Under the pieces are notes generated by a model. That model saw only the letters and a program-made list of their open reading frames with translations, did no database searches and was not told the origin of the DNA. This document shows, piece by piece, positions 28,267-36,687 of a stretch of DNA of 64,000 nucleotides; position 1 is the first letter of the stretch, and each line of letters starts with the position of its first letter. This DNA is from Streptomyces sp. A3M-1-3. Lineage in GTDB: Bacteria > Actinomycetota > Actinomycetes > Streptomycetales > Streptomycetaceae. A program made the translations under genes and the position numbers. Location: assembly GCF_024213665.1 (NCBI RefSeq), contig NZ_JANAVP010000002.1, positions 6,021 to 70,020 of the forward strand, read 5' to 3'.

Positions 28267-29028
28267 ATGGCACCGACGATCGATCTCAACGCCGACCTCG
28301 GCGAAGGCTTCGGCCGCTGGACACTCACCGACGACGAGGCCCTGCTGTCCGTCGTGACCAGCGCCAACGTCGCGTGCGGCTTCCACGCCGGAGACCCGTC
28401 CACCATGCGCCGCGTGTGTGAGACCGCGGCCCGCAACGGGGTGCGGATCGGCGCCCAGGTGTCGTACCGGGATCTGGCGGGCTTCGGGCGGCGCGCGATG
28501 GATGTGCCGCCGGACGAGCTCGCCGCCGAAGTGGCGTACCAGATCGGCGCGTTGGAGGTGTTCGCCCGGGCGGCCGGGTCCCGCGTCGGGTACGTCAAGC
28601 CGCACGGCGCGCTGTACAACCGCACGGTGCACGACGAGGGCCAGGCCCACGCGGTCGTCGAGGGCGTGCGGCTCGCCGGCGCTGATCTGCCGGTGCTGGG
28701 CCTGCCCGGCTCCCAACTGCTGACCGCGGCGGAGAAGGCGGGGCTCACCCCCGTCGCCGAGGCGTTCGCCGACCGGGCGTACACCGCGCGGGGCACGCTG
28801 GTGCCCCGTGGCGAGCCCGGCGCGGTGCTGCGCGATCCGGAGGCGGTGGTGGCCCAGGCCCTGTCCATGGCGCGCGACCGGGCGGTGACCGCGATCACCG
28901 GTGAGCCGCTCGCCGTGCGGGCCCGCTCGCTCTGCCTGCACGGGGACACTCCCGGCGCGGCCGAGCTGGCCCTGCGGGTCCGCCGCGAACTCCTCGGCGC
29001 CGGTGTGACGCTGGCCCCGTTCGCATGA
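28267..29028 (+). CDS. pxpA: 5-oxoprolinase subunit A (LamB/YcsF family)
   Basis: 253-residue member of the LamB/YcsF family, subunit of ATP-dependent 5-oxoprolinase (EC 3.5.2.9), which opens 5-oxoproline to glutamate. Signatures: IDLNADLGEGFGRW at the N-terminus, SANVACGFHAGDP, and YVKPHGALYN. TACGCT at 28255-28260 lies six bases before the ATG, so the mRNA may be leaderless. It overlaps pxpB by ATGA. The divergent SMC operon starts 138 bp away. Confidence 0.95.
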   Translation: MAPTIDLNADLGEGFGRWTLTDDEALLSVVTSANVACGFHAGDPSTMRRVCETAARNGVRIGAQVSYRDLAGFGRRAMDVPPDELAAEVAYQIGALEVFARAAGSRVGYVKPHGALYNRTVHDEGQAHAVVEGVRLAGADLPVLGLPGSQLLTAAEKAGLTPVAEAFADRAYTARGTLVPRGEPGAVLRDPEAVVAQALSMARDRAVTAITGEPLAVRARSLCLHGDTPGAAELALRVRRELLGAGVTLAPFA

Positions 29029-29681
29029 GCACCACCGGGACCCTGCGGGCCCTGCCGGTGGGCGAGCACGCGCTGCTGATCGAGGCAGGCTCGGCGGAGG
29101 AGGCAGAGGCCCTGCACGCCGAGCTGTTGCGCCGCCGGGCCGCCGAAGAGCTGCCCGCCGTACGGGAGATCGTGCCGGCCGCCCGGACCGTGCTGCTGGA
29201 CGGCCTGGCCGATCCGCCCGCCCTGGCGGCGCAGGTCACCGGCTGGTCGGTCCCGCCGCTCGCGCCCTCGGCGGGCGCCGAGATCACGGTCCCGGTGCGG
29301 TACGACGGCCCGGACCTGGCGGAGGTGGCCGCGCTGTGGGGCGTACCGGCGGCCGAGGTCCCGCGCCTCGTCGGCGGCATCTCCTTCCGGGTCGCCTTCT
29401 GCGGCTTCGCCCCCGGCTTCGGCTATCTGACCGGGCTGCCCGAGGGTTTCCATGTCCCCCGCCGGGCCACGCCGCGTACGAGCGTCCCGGCGGGTTCGGT
29501 GGCGCTGGCGGGCGAGTACGCGGGGGTCTATCCGCGCTCCTCGCCCGGCGGCTGGCAGCTGATCGGCTCGACGGACGTCGTGCTGTGGGATCCGGCGCGG
29601 GAGCCCGCCGCGCTGTTCTCCCCCGGTACCCGGGTCCGTTTCACCGAACTCACACCGACAACGGCGGAGGTCGGCCGGTGA
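29025..29681 (+). CDS. pxpB: 5-oxoprolinase subunit B (KipI-like)
   Basis: 218-residue carboxyltransferase-C/D (KipI) family protein that forms the 5-oxoprolinase complex with PxpA and PxpC. The conserved block is VGGISFRVAFCGFAPGFGYL, followed by PRRATPRTSVPAGSVALAGEY and the GGWQLIGST motif of the family. It is coupled to pxpA by a 4-bp overlap and to pxpC by a GTGA overlap. Confidence 0.95.
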   Translation: MSTTGTLRALPVGEHALLIEAGSAEEAEALHAELLRRRAAEELPAVREIVPAARTVLLDGLADPPALAAQVTGWSVPPLAPSAGAEITVPVRYDGPDLAEVAALWGVPAAEVPRLVGGISFRVAFCGFAPGFGYLTGLPEGFHVPRRATPRTSVPAGSVALAGEYAGVYPRSSPGGWQLIGSTDVVLWDPAREPAALFSPGTRVRFTELTPTTAEVGR

Positions 29682-30538
29682 GCCTGGAGGTCGTCCGGCC
29701 CGGTGCGCTCACCACGGTGCAGGACCTGGGCCGCGCGGGGTACGCGCATCTGGGCGTTCCGCGCTCCGGTGCCCTCGATGCGTACGCCCACCGCCTGGCG
29801 AACCGGCTGGTCGGGAACGCGCCGTGCGCGGCGACCCTGGAGACCACGGTCGACGGCACCGCCGTGCGGACCACCCTCGCTGTCACGGCGGCCGTGACGG
29901 GGGCTCCCTGTCCGGTACGCGTGGACGGGCGCCCGGCGGCCTGGGGCGCGCCTCTGCGTGTGCCCGCCGGGACCGTGCTGGAGGTGGGCCGGGCGGTCAG
30001 GGGCGTCCGCAGTTATGTCGCCTTCCGCGGCGGCATCGACGTACCCCCCGTGCTCGGCAGCCGGTCGACGGACCTGCTGTCCGGGCTCGGCCCGGAGCCG
30101 CTGGCCGAGGGAAGCGTGCTGCCCCTGGGCGCGCCGCAGGGCCCGTCCACCGGGGCGGACGCGATCCCGGTTCCGGCTCCCCCGGCGGAGCTCGTACTCC
30201 CCCTGCGCCTCGGCCCGCGCGACGACTGGTTCACTGCTGCGGCGCTGGCCGGTCTGGGCCGGTCCGTGTACCGGGTCTCCCCCGCGAGCAACCGCGTGGG
30301 ACTGCGCACGGAGGGTCCCCCGCTGGCGCGCGCGAGGAACGGTGAACTCCCCAGCGAGGGCATGGTGCTGGGGGCCGTCCAGGTACCGCCGGACGGCCTT
30401 CCCGTGATCTTCCTCGCGGATCACCCGGTCACCGGCGGCTACCCGGTGATCGGCGTAGTCCCGGAGCCCCAACTGCCAGCCGCCGCCCAGGCGGTACCGG
30501 GTACCCCACTGATCTTCCAGCCGACAAGGCACAGCTGA
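29678..30538 (+). CDS. pxpC: 5-oxoprolinase subunit C (KipA-like)
   Basis: 286-residue biotin-dependent-carboxyltransferase-like (KipA) protein. Signatures: GALTTVQDLGRAGYAHLGVPRSGALD, SYVAFRGGIDVPPVLGSRST, and the C-terminal DHPVTGGYPVIG. With PxpA and PxpB it completes the complex that recycles 5-oxoproline from peptides and spontaneous glutamine cyclisation. The GTG start at 29678 overlaps the pxpB stop. It is slightly short compared with fused or longer KipA proteins, but all family blocks are present. Confidence 0.94.
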   Translation: MSLEVVRPGALTTVQDLGRAGYAHLGVPRSGALDAYAHRLANRLVGNAPCAATLETTVDGTAVRTTLAVTAAVTGAPCPVRVDGRPAAWGAPLRVPAGTVLEVGRAVRGVRSYVAFRGGIDVPPVLGSRSTDLLSGLGPEPLAEGSVLPLGAPQGPSTGADAIPVPAPPAELVLPLRLGPRDDWFTAAALAGLGRSVYRVSPASNRVGLRTEGPPLARARNGELPSEGMVLGAVQVPPDGLPVIFLADHPVTGGYPVIGVVPEPQLPAAAQAVPGTPLIFQPTRHS

Positions 30539-30866
30539 CCGCACCCAGCCCGGCTCAGCCGGCCCGCGACGCCGCCGCACGCCCGGCGGATCCACCCGTG
30601 ACCCAACCGCAAGCGCAGCGGACCGGACCGCCCCCGGCTCGACCCGCACCCGCACGGGGACCCGACACCGCCGCCCCGGCCGAAGCCGGCACTGCACGGC
30701 GAACCGGACCCGCCCAGCGCGCGCAGCCCGGCGGCTGCAACGCCCGCATGGCTCGGCGGATGCACGCCCCGGCTCGACCGGCGCCGGCGCCGGCAATTGC
30801 GAATCGGCCACCCCCCGGGGGGGCAGACCCATGGACGCTGATCGACGCAGCGTGCCCCGCAGCCGG
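30539..30866. other. Gene-free GC-rich spacer
   Basis: 328 bp between the convergent pxpC and GDSL genes. I see no gene. It holds short symmetrical G/C elements, for example CCCCCCGGGGGGG at 30811-30823 and overlapping GCGCCGGC copies at about 30781-30794, which may act in termination. Confidence 0.4.
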
Positions 30867-31739
30867 TCACGCCGCGCCCGCCTCCGCCGGTGTCCGCGTC
30901 GGCAGGGCCGACAGGGCCGTCGCCACCGCGTGGGAGGCGCCCACGTCCAAGCGGGCGCTGGTGCCGCGTACTCGGTGCTGGACCTCCTCCGCCGCCAGGC
31001 GCAGGAGTTGCGGCAGCAGATCGGTGCAGCGGCGCGCCACCCATCCGGTGCCGGCCGTGGCCAGCCACAGCATGCTCGCCGAACGGGTCGGGGCGGGTTG
31101 CTCCGGTTCGCGGCCGGGGGCGGGACCCGCCGCGTGCCCGGCTGTCGCCAGCAGGGCGTGGAAGTGGGCCGCGAGCATCCGGTGCCCGCGCTCGCCGGGG
31201 TGCAGCCGGTCGGCACTCCACATGGCCCGGTCGGTGACCCAGTCGCCCTCGGCGGCGTGCAGATGGACCGCGCCGTACCGCTCGGACAGCGCGTGGACGA
31301 CGGCGTTGACCGCACGCTGCCGCCTGGCCAGCGGGCGGGCGAGCGCGCCGGGCAGGCCCAGCATGGTGCCCGGGTCGGGCAGGCAGGCCGTCATGAGCTG
31401 GGCGCCGTCCCCGGTGAGCGCGTCGCACACCGTATCGAGGCGGCCTGCCACCTCGTGGATGTCGAAGGTGCACCGCAGGGTGTCGTTCACCCCGACCACC
31501 ACGGAGGCGAGGTCGGGGCGGAACGCGAGAGCGGCGGGCAGCTGCTGCTCCGCGACGTCACGGGTCTGTGCCCCACTGACCGCGAAGTTATGGAATTCCA
31601 CCTGGGGTTCCCCGGGTACGAGCCCGTCGGCGAGCAGCGCCGCCCAGCCGCGCCAGCCGTCCGCCACGGGATCGCCCACGCCCTCGGTGAGCGAGTCCCC
31701 CAGCGCGGCGAACCGCAGTGTCCCTTGACGGTCCGTCAT
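30867..31739 (-). CDS. SGNH/GDSL-family hydrolase
   Basis: 290-residue esterase/lipase-fold protein. Block I has the nucleophile serine in ALGDSLTEG (residues about 12-20), block III is VVVGVNDT with the oxyanion Asn, and block V is SADRLHPGERGH carrying the catalytic Asp and His. There is no signal peptide, so it is probably cytoplasmic. It overlaps the upstream GT4 gene by 4 bp, forming the end of a three-gene unit with two glycosyltransferases. A role in removing or adding acyl groups on the glycolipid or glycan product is inference. Confidence 0.92.
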   Translation of the reverse strand: MTDRQGTLRFAALGDSLTEGVGDPVADGWRGWAALLADGLVPGEPQVEFHNFAVSGAQTRDVAEQQLPAALAFRPDLASVVVGVNDTLRCTFDIHEVAGRLDTVCDALTGDGAQLMTACLPDPGTMLGLPGALARPLARRQRAVNAVVHALSERYGAVHLHAAEGDWVTDRAMWSADRLHPGERGHRMLAAHFHALLATAGHAAGPAPGREPEQPAPTRSASMLWLATAGTGWVARRCTDLLPQLLRLAAEEVQHRVRGTSARLDVGASHAVATALSALPTRTPAEAGAA

Positions 31740-32917
31740 GCCGCCACCTCCGGCGCGTGTACGACTCGGTCGCGTACCGGCGCGTCATGGGCGGCGAGGA
31801 ACGCCTCGACGGCGGCGCCCCACCCGTACCGCTCCGCCCGGGCCCGCGCCGCCTCGCGGCGCAGCGCCTCGGGCCGGTCGAGGAGGGCCTGTACGGCGTC
31901 GGCGAACGCTTCGCCGCCGTCCGCGGCGGCCCGTCCGGCCGCCCCCAGGATCTCGGGCAGCGCGGAGGACGCGCTGGCCACCACCGGCGTACCGCAGGCC
32001 ATCGCCTCGAGGGCCGCCAGCCCGAATGTCTCCACGGGCCCGGGGGCCAGGCACACGTCGGCGGAGGCCTGCAGGGCGGCCAGGCCGTCCCGCCCGGTCA
32101 CATGCCCGAGGAAGGAGACCGGCAGCCGCTGCGCCCGTGCCCGCTGTTCGAGACGGCCGCGCAGCGGGCCTTCCCCCGCGACGACCAGGACGGCCCGGAC
32201 GCCCCGCCGGCGCAGTGCCGCCACGGCGTCCAGGGCCGTACCGGGCCGTTTCTCCACGGAGAGCCGGGAGGCCAGCAGGAGCAGCAGCTGGTCGGGGCGG
32301 GCGTGCCGGCCGCGCAGCAGCGGGCTGTGCCGTTCGGGGTGGCAGCGTTCCAGGTCGACACCGAGGGGGGCGCGTACGACATTGCGTGCGCCGATCCGGG
32401 CGAACTCGCGCTCAGCCCACTCGGTGGTGCACACCACCGTCGAGTACGCCTTCGCGGTACGGGAGTTCAGCCCGTCCGCCGCTCTGCGCGCGGCCCGCTC
32501 CGGCAGTCCCCAGGACCGCAGCACGCCGTCCGCGGTCTCGTGGGACACCATCGCGGCGGGGACTCTGGCCCGCCGCGCCCACTCCCCCGTCCAGCGCAGC
32601 GTCGTACGGTCGGACACCTCCAGCCGGTCGGGTGCCAGGCCGTCGAGCAGCCGTGCCACCCGCCGCCGGTCGGCCAGCACGCGGTAGCCGCCGGTGCCGG
32701 GCAGCAGCGGGCCGGGCAGGGCGATGACCCGGCCCTGTCCGGTCTGCCGGTCGTCCTCCCGCTCGCCCGGGACGATGAGTATCGGCTCGTGCCCGGCCGC
32801 GCGGTAGCCGGTGCCCAACTCCCGCAGCGCGGTGCGCAGTCCGCCCGAGGCGGGGGTGACGAAGTTCGCCAGCCGCACGATCCGCAGCGGCGCGGACGAA
32901 GCGGACGCCGCGCTCAT
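31736..32917 (-). CDS. GT4 family glycosyltransferase
   Basis: 393-residue GT-B fold glycosyltransferase of family 4. The N-terminal acceptor domain begins IVRLANFVTPASGGLRTALREL. The C-terminal donor domain has LASRLSVEKRPGTALDAVAAL, VVAGEGPLRGRLE and the retaining-GT4 E-x7-E motif in PVETFGLAALEAMACGTPVV. Donor and acceptor are not known; GDP-mannose or UDP-sugar are typical. It overlaps the second GT4 gene and the GDSL gene by 4 bp on each side. Confidence 0.92.
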   Translation of the reverse strand: MSAASASSAPLRIVRLANFVTPASGGLRTALRELGTGYRAAGHEPILIVPGEREDDRQTGQGRVIALPGPLLPGTGGYRVLADRRRVARLLDGLAPDRLEVSDRTTLRWTGEWARRARVPAAMVSHETADGVLRSWGLPERAARRAADGLNSRTAKAYSTVVCTTEWAEREFARIGARNVVRAPLGVDLERCHPERHSPLLRGRHARPDQLLLLLASRLSVEKRPGTALDAVAALRRRGVRAVLVVAGEGPLRGRLEQRARAQRLPVSFLGHVTGRDGLAALQASADVCLAPGPVETFGLAALEAMACGTPVVASASSALPEILGAAGRAAADGGEAFADAVQALLDRPEALRREAARARAERYGWGAAVEAFLAAHDAPVRDRVVHAPEVAA

Positions 32918-34038
32918 GCCGCCACCGCCGCGCGCTCGCCGAGTACCTCGGCGTAGTGGTCGAGCAGCTGGTCGCCGATGGCCTCCCAGGTGCGGCCCTC
33001 GACCGCGGCCCGGCCGGCCCGCCCGTACGCGGCGCGCAGTGCGGGGTCGGCGGTCAGGGTCCGTACCGCCGCGGTCATCGCGTCGGAGTCACGCGGCGGG
33101 ACCAGCAGGCCGGTCCGGCCGTGGTCGACCAGGTCGAGCGGCCCGCCCGCGGCGGGTGCGACGACCGGCACTCCGCTCGCCATCGCCTCCTGCACGGTCT
33201 GGCAGAAGGTTTCGTACGGTCCGGTGTGCGCGAACACGTCCAGGGAGGCGAAGATCCGGGCGAGCTCTGGCCCGGTTCTGCGCCCCAGGAAATGCGCGCC
33301 GGGCAGTGCGGAGCGCAGTCCGGGTGCGCTCGGCCCGTCGCCGACCACCACCAGCTTCACGCCGTCCAGTCCACAGACGCCGGAGAGAAGTTCGACCTGC
33401 TTCTCGGGGGCCAGCCGCCCGACGTATCCGACGAGCAGCTCGCCGCCGGGCGCGAGTTCACGGCGCAGCGCCTCGTCCCGCAGGTCGGGCCGGAAGCGGA
33501 CGGTGTCGACGCCGCGCTGCCACAGCCGTACCCGGGGCACCCCGTGCAGCTCCAGGTCGCGCAGGGCCGCCGTGGACGGCGCGAGGGTGCGGTCGGCGGC
33601 GGTGTGTACGGCACGCAGGCGCCGCCAGGCGGTGGTTTCGCCGGCGCCCATGTACGTACGGGCGTAGCCGGCCAGATCGGTCTGGTAGACGGCGACGGCT
33701 GGGACGCCGAGCCGTGCGGCGGCCGCCATGCCGCGCACGCCGAGCACGAACGGCCCGGCGAGGTGGACGATTTCGGCCCGGTGGGCGGTGAGCGCGGCGG
33801 CGACCCGCCGGCTCGGCAGGGCGACGCGCACTTGCGGATAGCCGGGCAGGGGCAGGGACGGCACCCGCACCACCGGGCACGGCTCCGTGCCTTCGGCCGG
33901 CACCCCGGCCGCGGTGGCCGGGGCTATGACGAGCGGGTCATGACCGCGCCGGGCGAGGTGCCGGGCGGTCTGCAGGGCGCAATGGGCCACGCCGTTGACA
34001 TCGGGCGGGAAGGACTCAGTGACGATGACGACACGCAT
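32914..34038 (-). CDS. GT4 mannosyltransferase-like protein (MgtA/PimB-like)
   Basis: 374-residue GT-B glycosyltransferase. It begins MRVVIVTESFPPDVNGVAHC, the start typical of actinobacterial GDP-mannose-dependent glycolipid mannosyltransferases such as MgtA. The donor domain reads VGYVGRLAPEKQVELL, VVVGDGPSAPGLR and the E-x7-E segment GPYETFCQTVQEAMASGVPVV, followed by GGPLDLVDHG. The start at 34038 is the ATG that gives this canonical N-terminus; the frame remains open upstream without coding character. First gene of the GT4-GT4-GDSL unit. Confidence 0.92.
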   Translation of the reverse strand: MRVVIVTESFPPDVNGVAHCALQTARHLARRGHDPLVIAPATAAGVPAEGTEPCPVVRVPSLPLPGYPQVRVALPSRRVAAALTAHRAEIVHLAGPFVLGVRGMAAAARLGVPAVAVYQTDLAGYARTYMGAGETTAWRRLRAVHTAADRTLAPSTAALRDLELHGVPRVRLWQRGVDTVRFRPDLRDEALRRELAPGGELLVGYVGRLAPEKQVELLSGVCGLDGVKLVVVGDGPSAPGLRSALPGAHFLGRRTGPELARIFASLDVFAHTGPYETFCQTVQEAMASGVPVVAPAAGGPLDLVDHGRTGLLVPPRDSDAMTAAVRTLTADPALRAAYGRAGRAAVEGRTWEAIGDQLLDHYAEVLGERAAVAA

Positions 34039-34184
34039 ACCCGTGTTGTCGTCGTGCGGGGAGTTCCTGTGCCAACGAGGATCTTTCCTGGCCTGGAACG
34101 TCCCATGAGCGTTTTCCGTCACGCCGGCGCTCGCGACACCCCCGCCAGGCGCGCCGTCCGCCCTGCCGTCCGCCCCGCCGTGCG

Positions 34185-35612
34185 TCACACGGCGGTGGCG
34201 TCCGGTCCTATCCGCATCCGTACGGCCGTCTGCACCTCGGCCTCCTCGGCCGGGTCCGCGGCGAGCCGCCTGAGCTGCTTGACCACCCGCGCGTCGCCGG
34301 TCTCGGCGTGCCGTGCGGCCACCTCTCTGGTGCTCTCCTCGCAGTCCCACAGGCATTCGACGGCAAAGCCCGCGGCGAAGGTGGGGTCGGTGGCGGCCAG
34401 CGCGCGGGCCGACCGGCCGCGCAGGTGCGACGAGGCCGTCTCCCGGTAGACGTGGCGCAGTACGGGTGCGGCGCAGCCGATGGAGAGCCGGCCGGCCCCG
34501 TCGACGAGGCTCCACAGGTAGGGGGCGTCCGGGCCGTCGGCGCGTACCGTCCTGCGCAGCGCGCCGAGGACGAGCCCGGCGTCCTGGCCTCCGCCACGCG
34601 CGGCGAGCAGCGCGGCCGCCTCGGCGCCGAGCAGGTCGGGGCGGCCTGCCCAGGCGCGGGCCCGTTCCACCGCGGCGGGGCTGTGCATGCGGCCGAACGC
34701 GGTGACGGCGGCCTGGACGACGTGGTCCGACGCGGCGATCGCGGCGGCCCCGATGAGGTCGAGCACCTCGGGGTCCTGTTGTTCCGCGAGGTAGCGCAGG
34801 GCGGTGGCGCGGGCGCCGTCGGGCCCGCTGCGGGCGGCTTCGACGATCCGCGTGCGGTCCTCGGGGCCGGCGACGGCGGTGAGGCAGCGGGCTCCTGGTA
34901 CGTGGAGGGGGAGCGCGGGCCGGCGTTCGAGGCCCTCCTGCGCCCAGTCCAGTACGGCCTGGACGCTCCAGCCGGGGCGGGGACCGGTCGGGTTCAGCTG
35001 TCGCTGCCAGCGGTCGAAGGAACCCTGCTCCTGCGCCGCCCGGATCCGGGCGGCGAGCGCCGGTTCCCGCGTGTCCTCGGCCCACAGCCGCCAGGGCCGG
35101 GGCTCGAAGGCGTCCCGGACGGCGGCGGCAAGCTCGGCCTCGCCCTCGGGGGTCGCGGGGAACCTGGAGAGCACGGGCCGGGCCAGTGAACGCAGCCCGG
35201 CGTCGTCGTCGCGCAGCGCCAGTTCGTCCAGCGCCCACGCCCAGTTGGCACCGGTCGCGGCGTAGCGGCGGAGCAGCGCCAGGGCGTCGTCGCGACCGTA
35301 CGAGGCGAGGTGGCCGAGTACGGCGAGGGCGAGCCCGGTGCGGTTCTCGTCGGCGTCGACGAGGTCGTCGACGTGGAAGAGGTGCTGCTCGATCTCCCCG
35401 AGTCCGCCGTCGAGATCGAGGTAGAGCCGGGCGTAGTAGAGGGAGCGGTTCTCGACCTGCCAGTCGTGGCGGGGGTCGCTGAGCACGCAGTGGTTCAGAG
35501 CCGCAAGAGCATCGGTCCGCGGCGCCGCGAGCGCGTGCAGTGTTCCGTCGCCGCGGCCCCTCTGCAGGAGGCCGAGCAGGGTGCCGCTCGGCGCTATGAC
35601 TGGTTCGAACAT
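34185..35612 (-). CDS. HEAT-repeat-like conserved protein (475 aa)
   Basis: Soluble alpha-helical protein. It opens MFEPVIAPSGTLLGLLQRGRGDGTLHALAA and the second half is a run of 30-40 residue helical pairs (for example ALRYLAEQQDPEVLDLIGAAAIA, AAVTAFGRMHSPAAVERARAW, SARALAATDPTFAAGFAVECLWDCEESTREVAA) that resemble HEAT/PBS-lyase repeats. Such proteins are scaffolds; no partner is known. A DasR-box-like palindrome lies about 95 bp before the ATG. Confidence 0.85.
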   Translation of the reverse strand: MFEPVIAPSGTLLGLLQRGRGDGTLHALAAPRTDALAALNHCVLSDPRHDWQVENRSLYYARLYLDLDGGLGEIEQHLFHVDDLVDADENRTGLALAVLGHLASYGRDDALALLRRYAATGANWAWALDELALRDDDAGLRSLARPVLSRFPATPEGEAELAAAVRDAFEPRPWRLWAEDTREPALAARIRAAQEQGSFDRWQRQLNPTGPRPGWSVQAVLDWAQEGLERRPALPLHVPGARCLTAVAGPEDRTRIVEAARSGPDGARATALRYLAEQQDPEVLDLIGAAAIAASDHVVQAAVTAFGRMHSPAAVERARAWAGRPDLLGAEAAALLAARGGGQDAGLVLGALRRTVRADGPDAPYLWSLVDGAGRLSIGCAAPVLRHVYRETASSHLRGRSARALAATDPTFAAGFAVECLWDCEESTREVAARHAETGDARVVKQLRRLAADPAEEAEVQTAVRMRIGPDATAV

Positions 35613-35704
35613 GGAAAATGCCTCACATCAAGCTGTCGACGCAACCGGGGATTGACGCATTACCTGGCCGCGTAACACCATGTCGGGCCGCCCGCCGTCT
35701 TCTG

Positions 35705-35720
35705 CCTGGTGTAGACCATC
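35705..35720. promoter_or_regulatory. DasR-responsive-element-like palindrome
   Basis: CCTGGTGTAGACCATC matches the core TGGTCTAGACCA of the Streptomyces dre consensus at 11 of 12 positions. It lies upstream of the HEAT-like gene (start 35612). Other GntR/HutC regulators recognise related TGGT...ACCA sites, so the regulator is not certain. Confidence 0.45.
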
Positions 35721-35880
35721 TTCCGCTGCCTCTCGTCGGTGGCCCGGGAAAGGGCCCTGTTCGGGATCACTTCGGTTCGGCGTCTTCTGCCCTACCCCGT
35801 GTTCGTGAATCCGACGTCATGATGACCCAGTCATTTCGCCACCGCGACCACATTTACGACAGGCCACCGGTACCGGGCCC

Positions 35881-36273
35881 TCACCGCTCCCCGAAGAGCT
35901 CCAGCAGTTCGGCCTTGGCGAACATCCGGGCCGTGTCGACGGCGGACGGCGTGCCCGCCTTCGGGTCCGCGCCGCCGTCGAGCAGCGCCCGGACGACCGC
36001 TTCCTCCCCCTTGAAGACCGCTCCGGCCAGCGGGGTCTGCCCGCGGTCGTTGGCCCGGTCCGCGTCGGCGCCGCGCGCCAGCAGGGCCGCCACGGCCGCC
36101 GGGTGGCCGTGGTAGGCGGCGAGCATCACCAGGGAGTCACCGCGGTCGTTGGTGAGGTTCACCGGAACGCCCGCGTCCACGTAGGCCGCGAGCGCTTCGG
36201 CGTCGCCCTGGCGCGCAAGATCGAAAATCTTGGTCGCCAGCTCGACCACCTCGGGGTCCGGGGCTTCGCTCAT
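35881..36273 (-). CDS. Ankyrin repeat protein
   Basis: 130 residues with about three ankyrin repeats: DLARQGDAEALAAYVDAGVPVNLTND, RGDSLVMLAAYHGHPAAVAALLARGADADRAND, and RGQTPLAGAVFKGEEAVVRALLDGGADPKAG. These are protein-protein interaction modules. A short C-terminal helix, ARMFAKAELLELFGE, caps the stack. The start at 36273 has GGTACGTCCC upstream; a longer reading would add 49 residues with no ankyrin character. It is divergent from smeA. Confidence 0.9.
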   Translation of the reverse strand: MSEAPDPEVVELATKIFDLARQGDAEALAAYVDAGVPVNLTNDRGDSLVMLAAYHGHPAAVAALLARGADADRANDRGQTPLAGAVFKGEEAVVRALLDGGADPKAGTPSAVDTARMFAKAELLELFGER

Positions 36274-36455
36274 CGGGACGTACCGCCTTCCTCTGCCAGT
36301 GAATCGCCAGCGTACTGCCCGCCTGCTGGCCAGCCGGGTACCCCCGGTCAGGTGAAAAGGGCGCAAATTCACCCGATTGCACCTTTTATCGCATAGATAC
36401 TTCCTGTGAGCCTGGAACAACTCAAGGTGACTGTCCCCTCACCCAGGAGAACCTC

Positions 36456-36650
36456 ATGATCCTGTCCATCTCAGGCGTGGTGCTGCTCGCCGTCATCGTC
36501 TTCCTGTTCTGCCGCAAGGACGGACTCAAGGCCTCACACGCGGCCATCTGCTGCCTCTTCGGCTTCTACCTCGCGGGCACCGCCATCGCCCCAAGCATCA
36601 CGGCCGGCGGCCACAGCCTCGCCAGTCTGCTGGGCGGGATCAAGCTCTGA
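36456..36650 (+). CDS. smeA: SmeA-like small sporulation membrane protein
   Basis: 64-residue membrane protein with a first hydrophobic segment LSISGVVLLAVIVFLFC (residues 3-19), a short polar KDGLK loop and a second segment ICCLFGFYLAGTAIAPS. AGGAGAACCTC directly precedes the ATG. It is followed 37 bp later by an FtsK/SpoIIIE-like gene, which is the arrangement of S. coelicolor smeA-sffA, where SmeA localises to sporulation septa and brings SffA there. The call rests on recalled gene order plus size and topology. Confidence 0.82.
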   Translation: MILSISGVVLLAVIVFLFCRKDGLKASHAAICCLFGFYLAGTAIAPSITAGGHSLASLLGGIKL

Positions 36651-36687
36651 CCGCCCGCTCCGCCCACCACAACTCCAGGAGACATAC

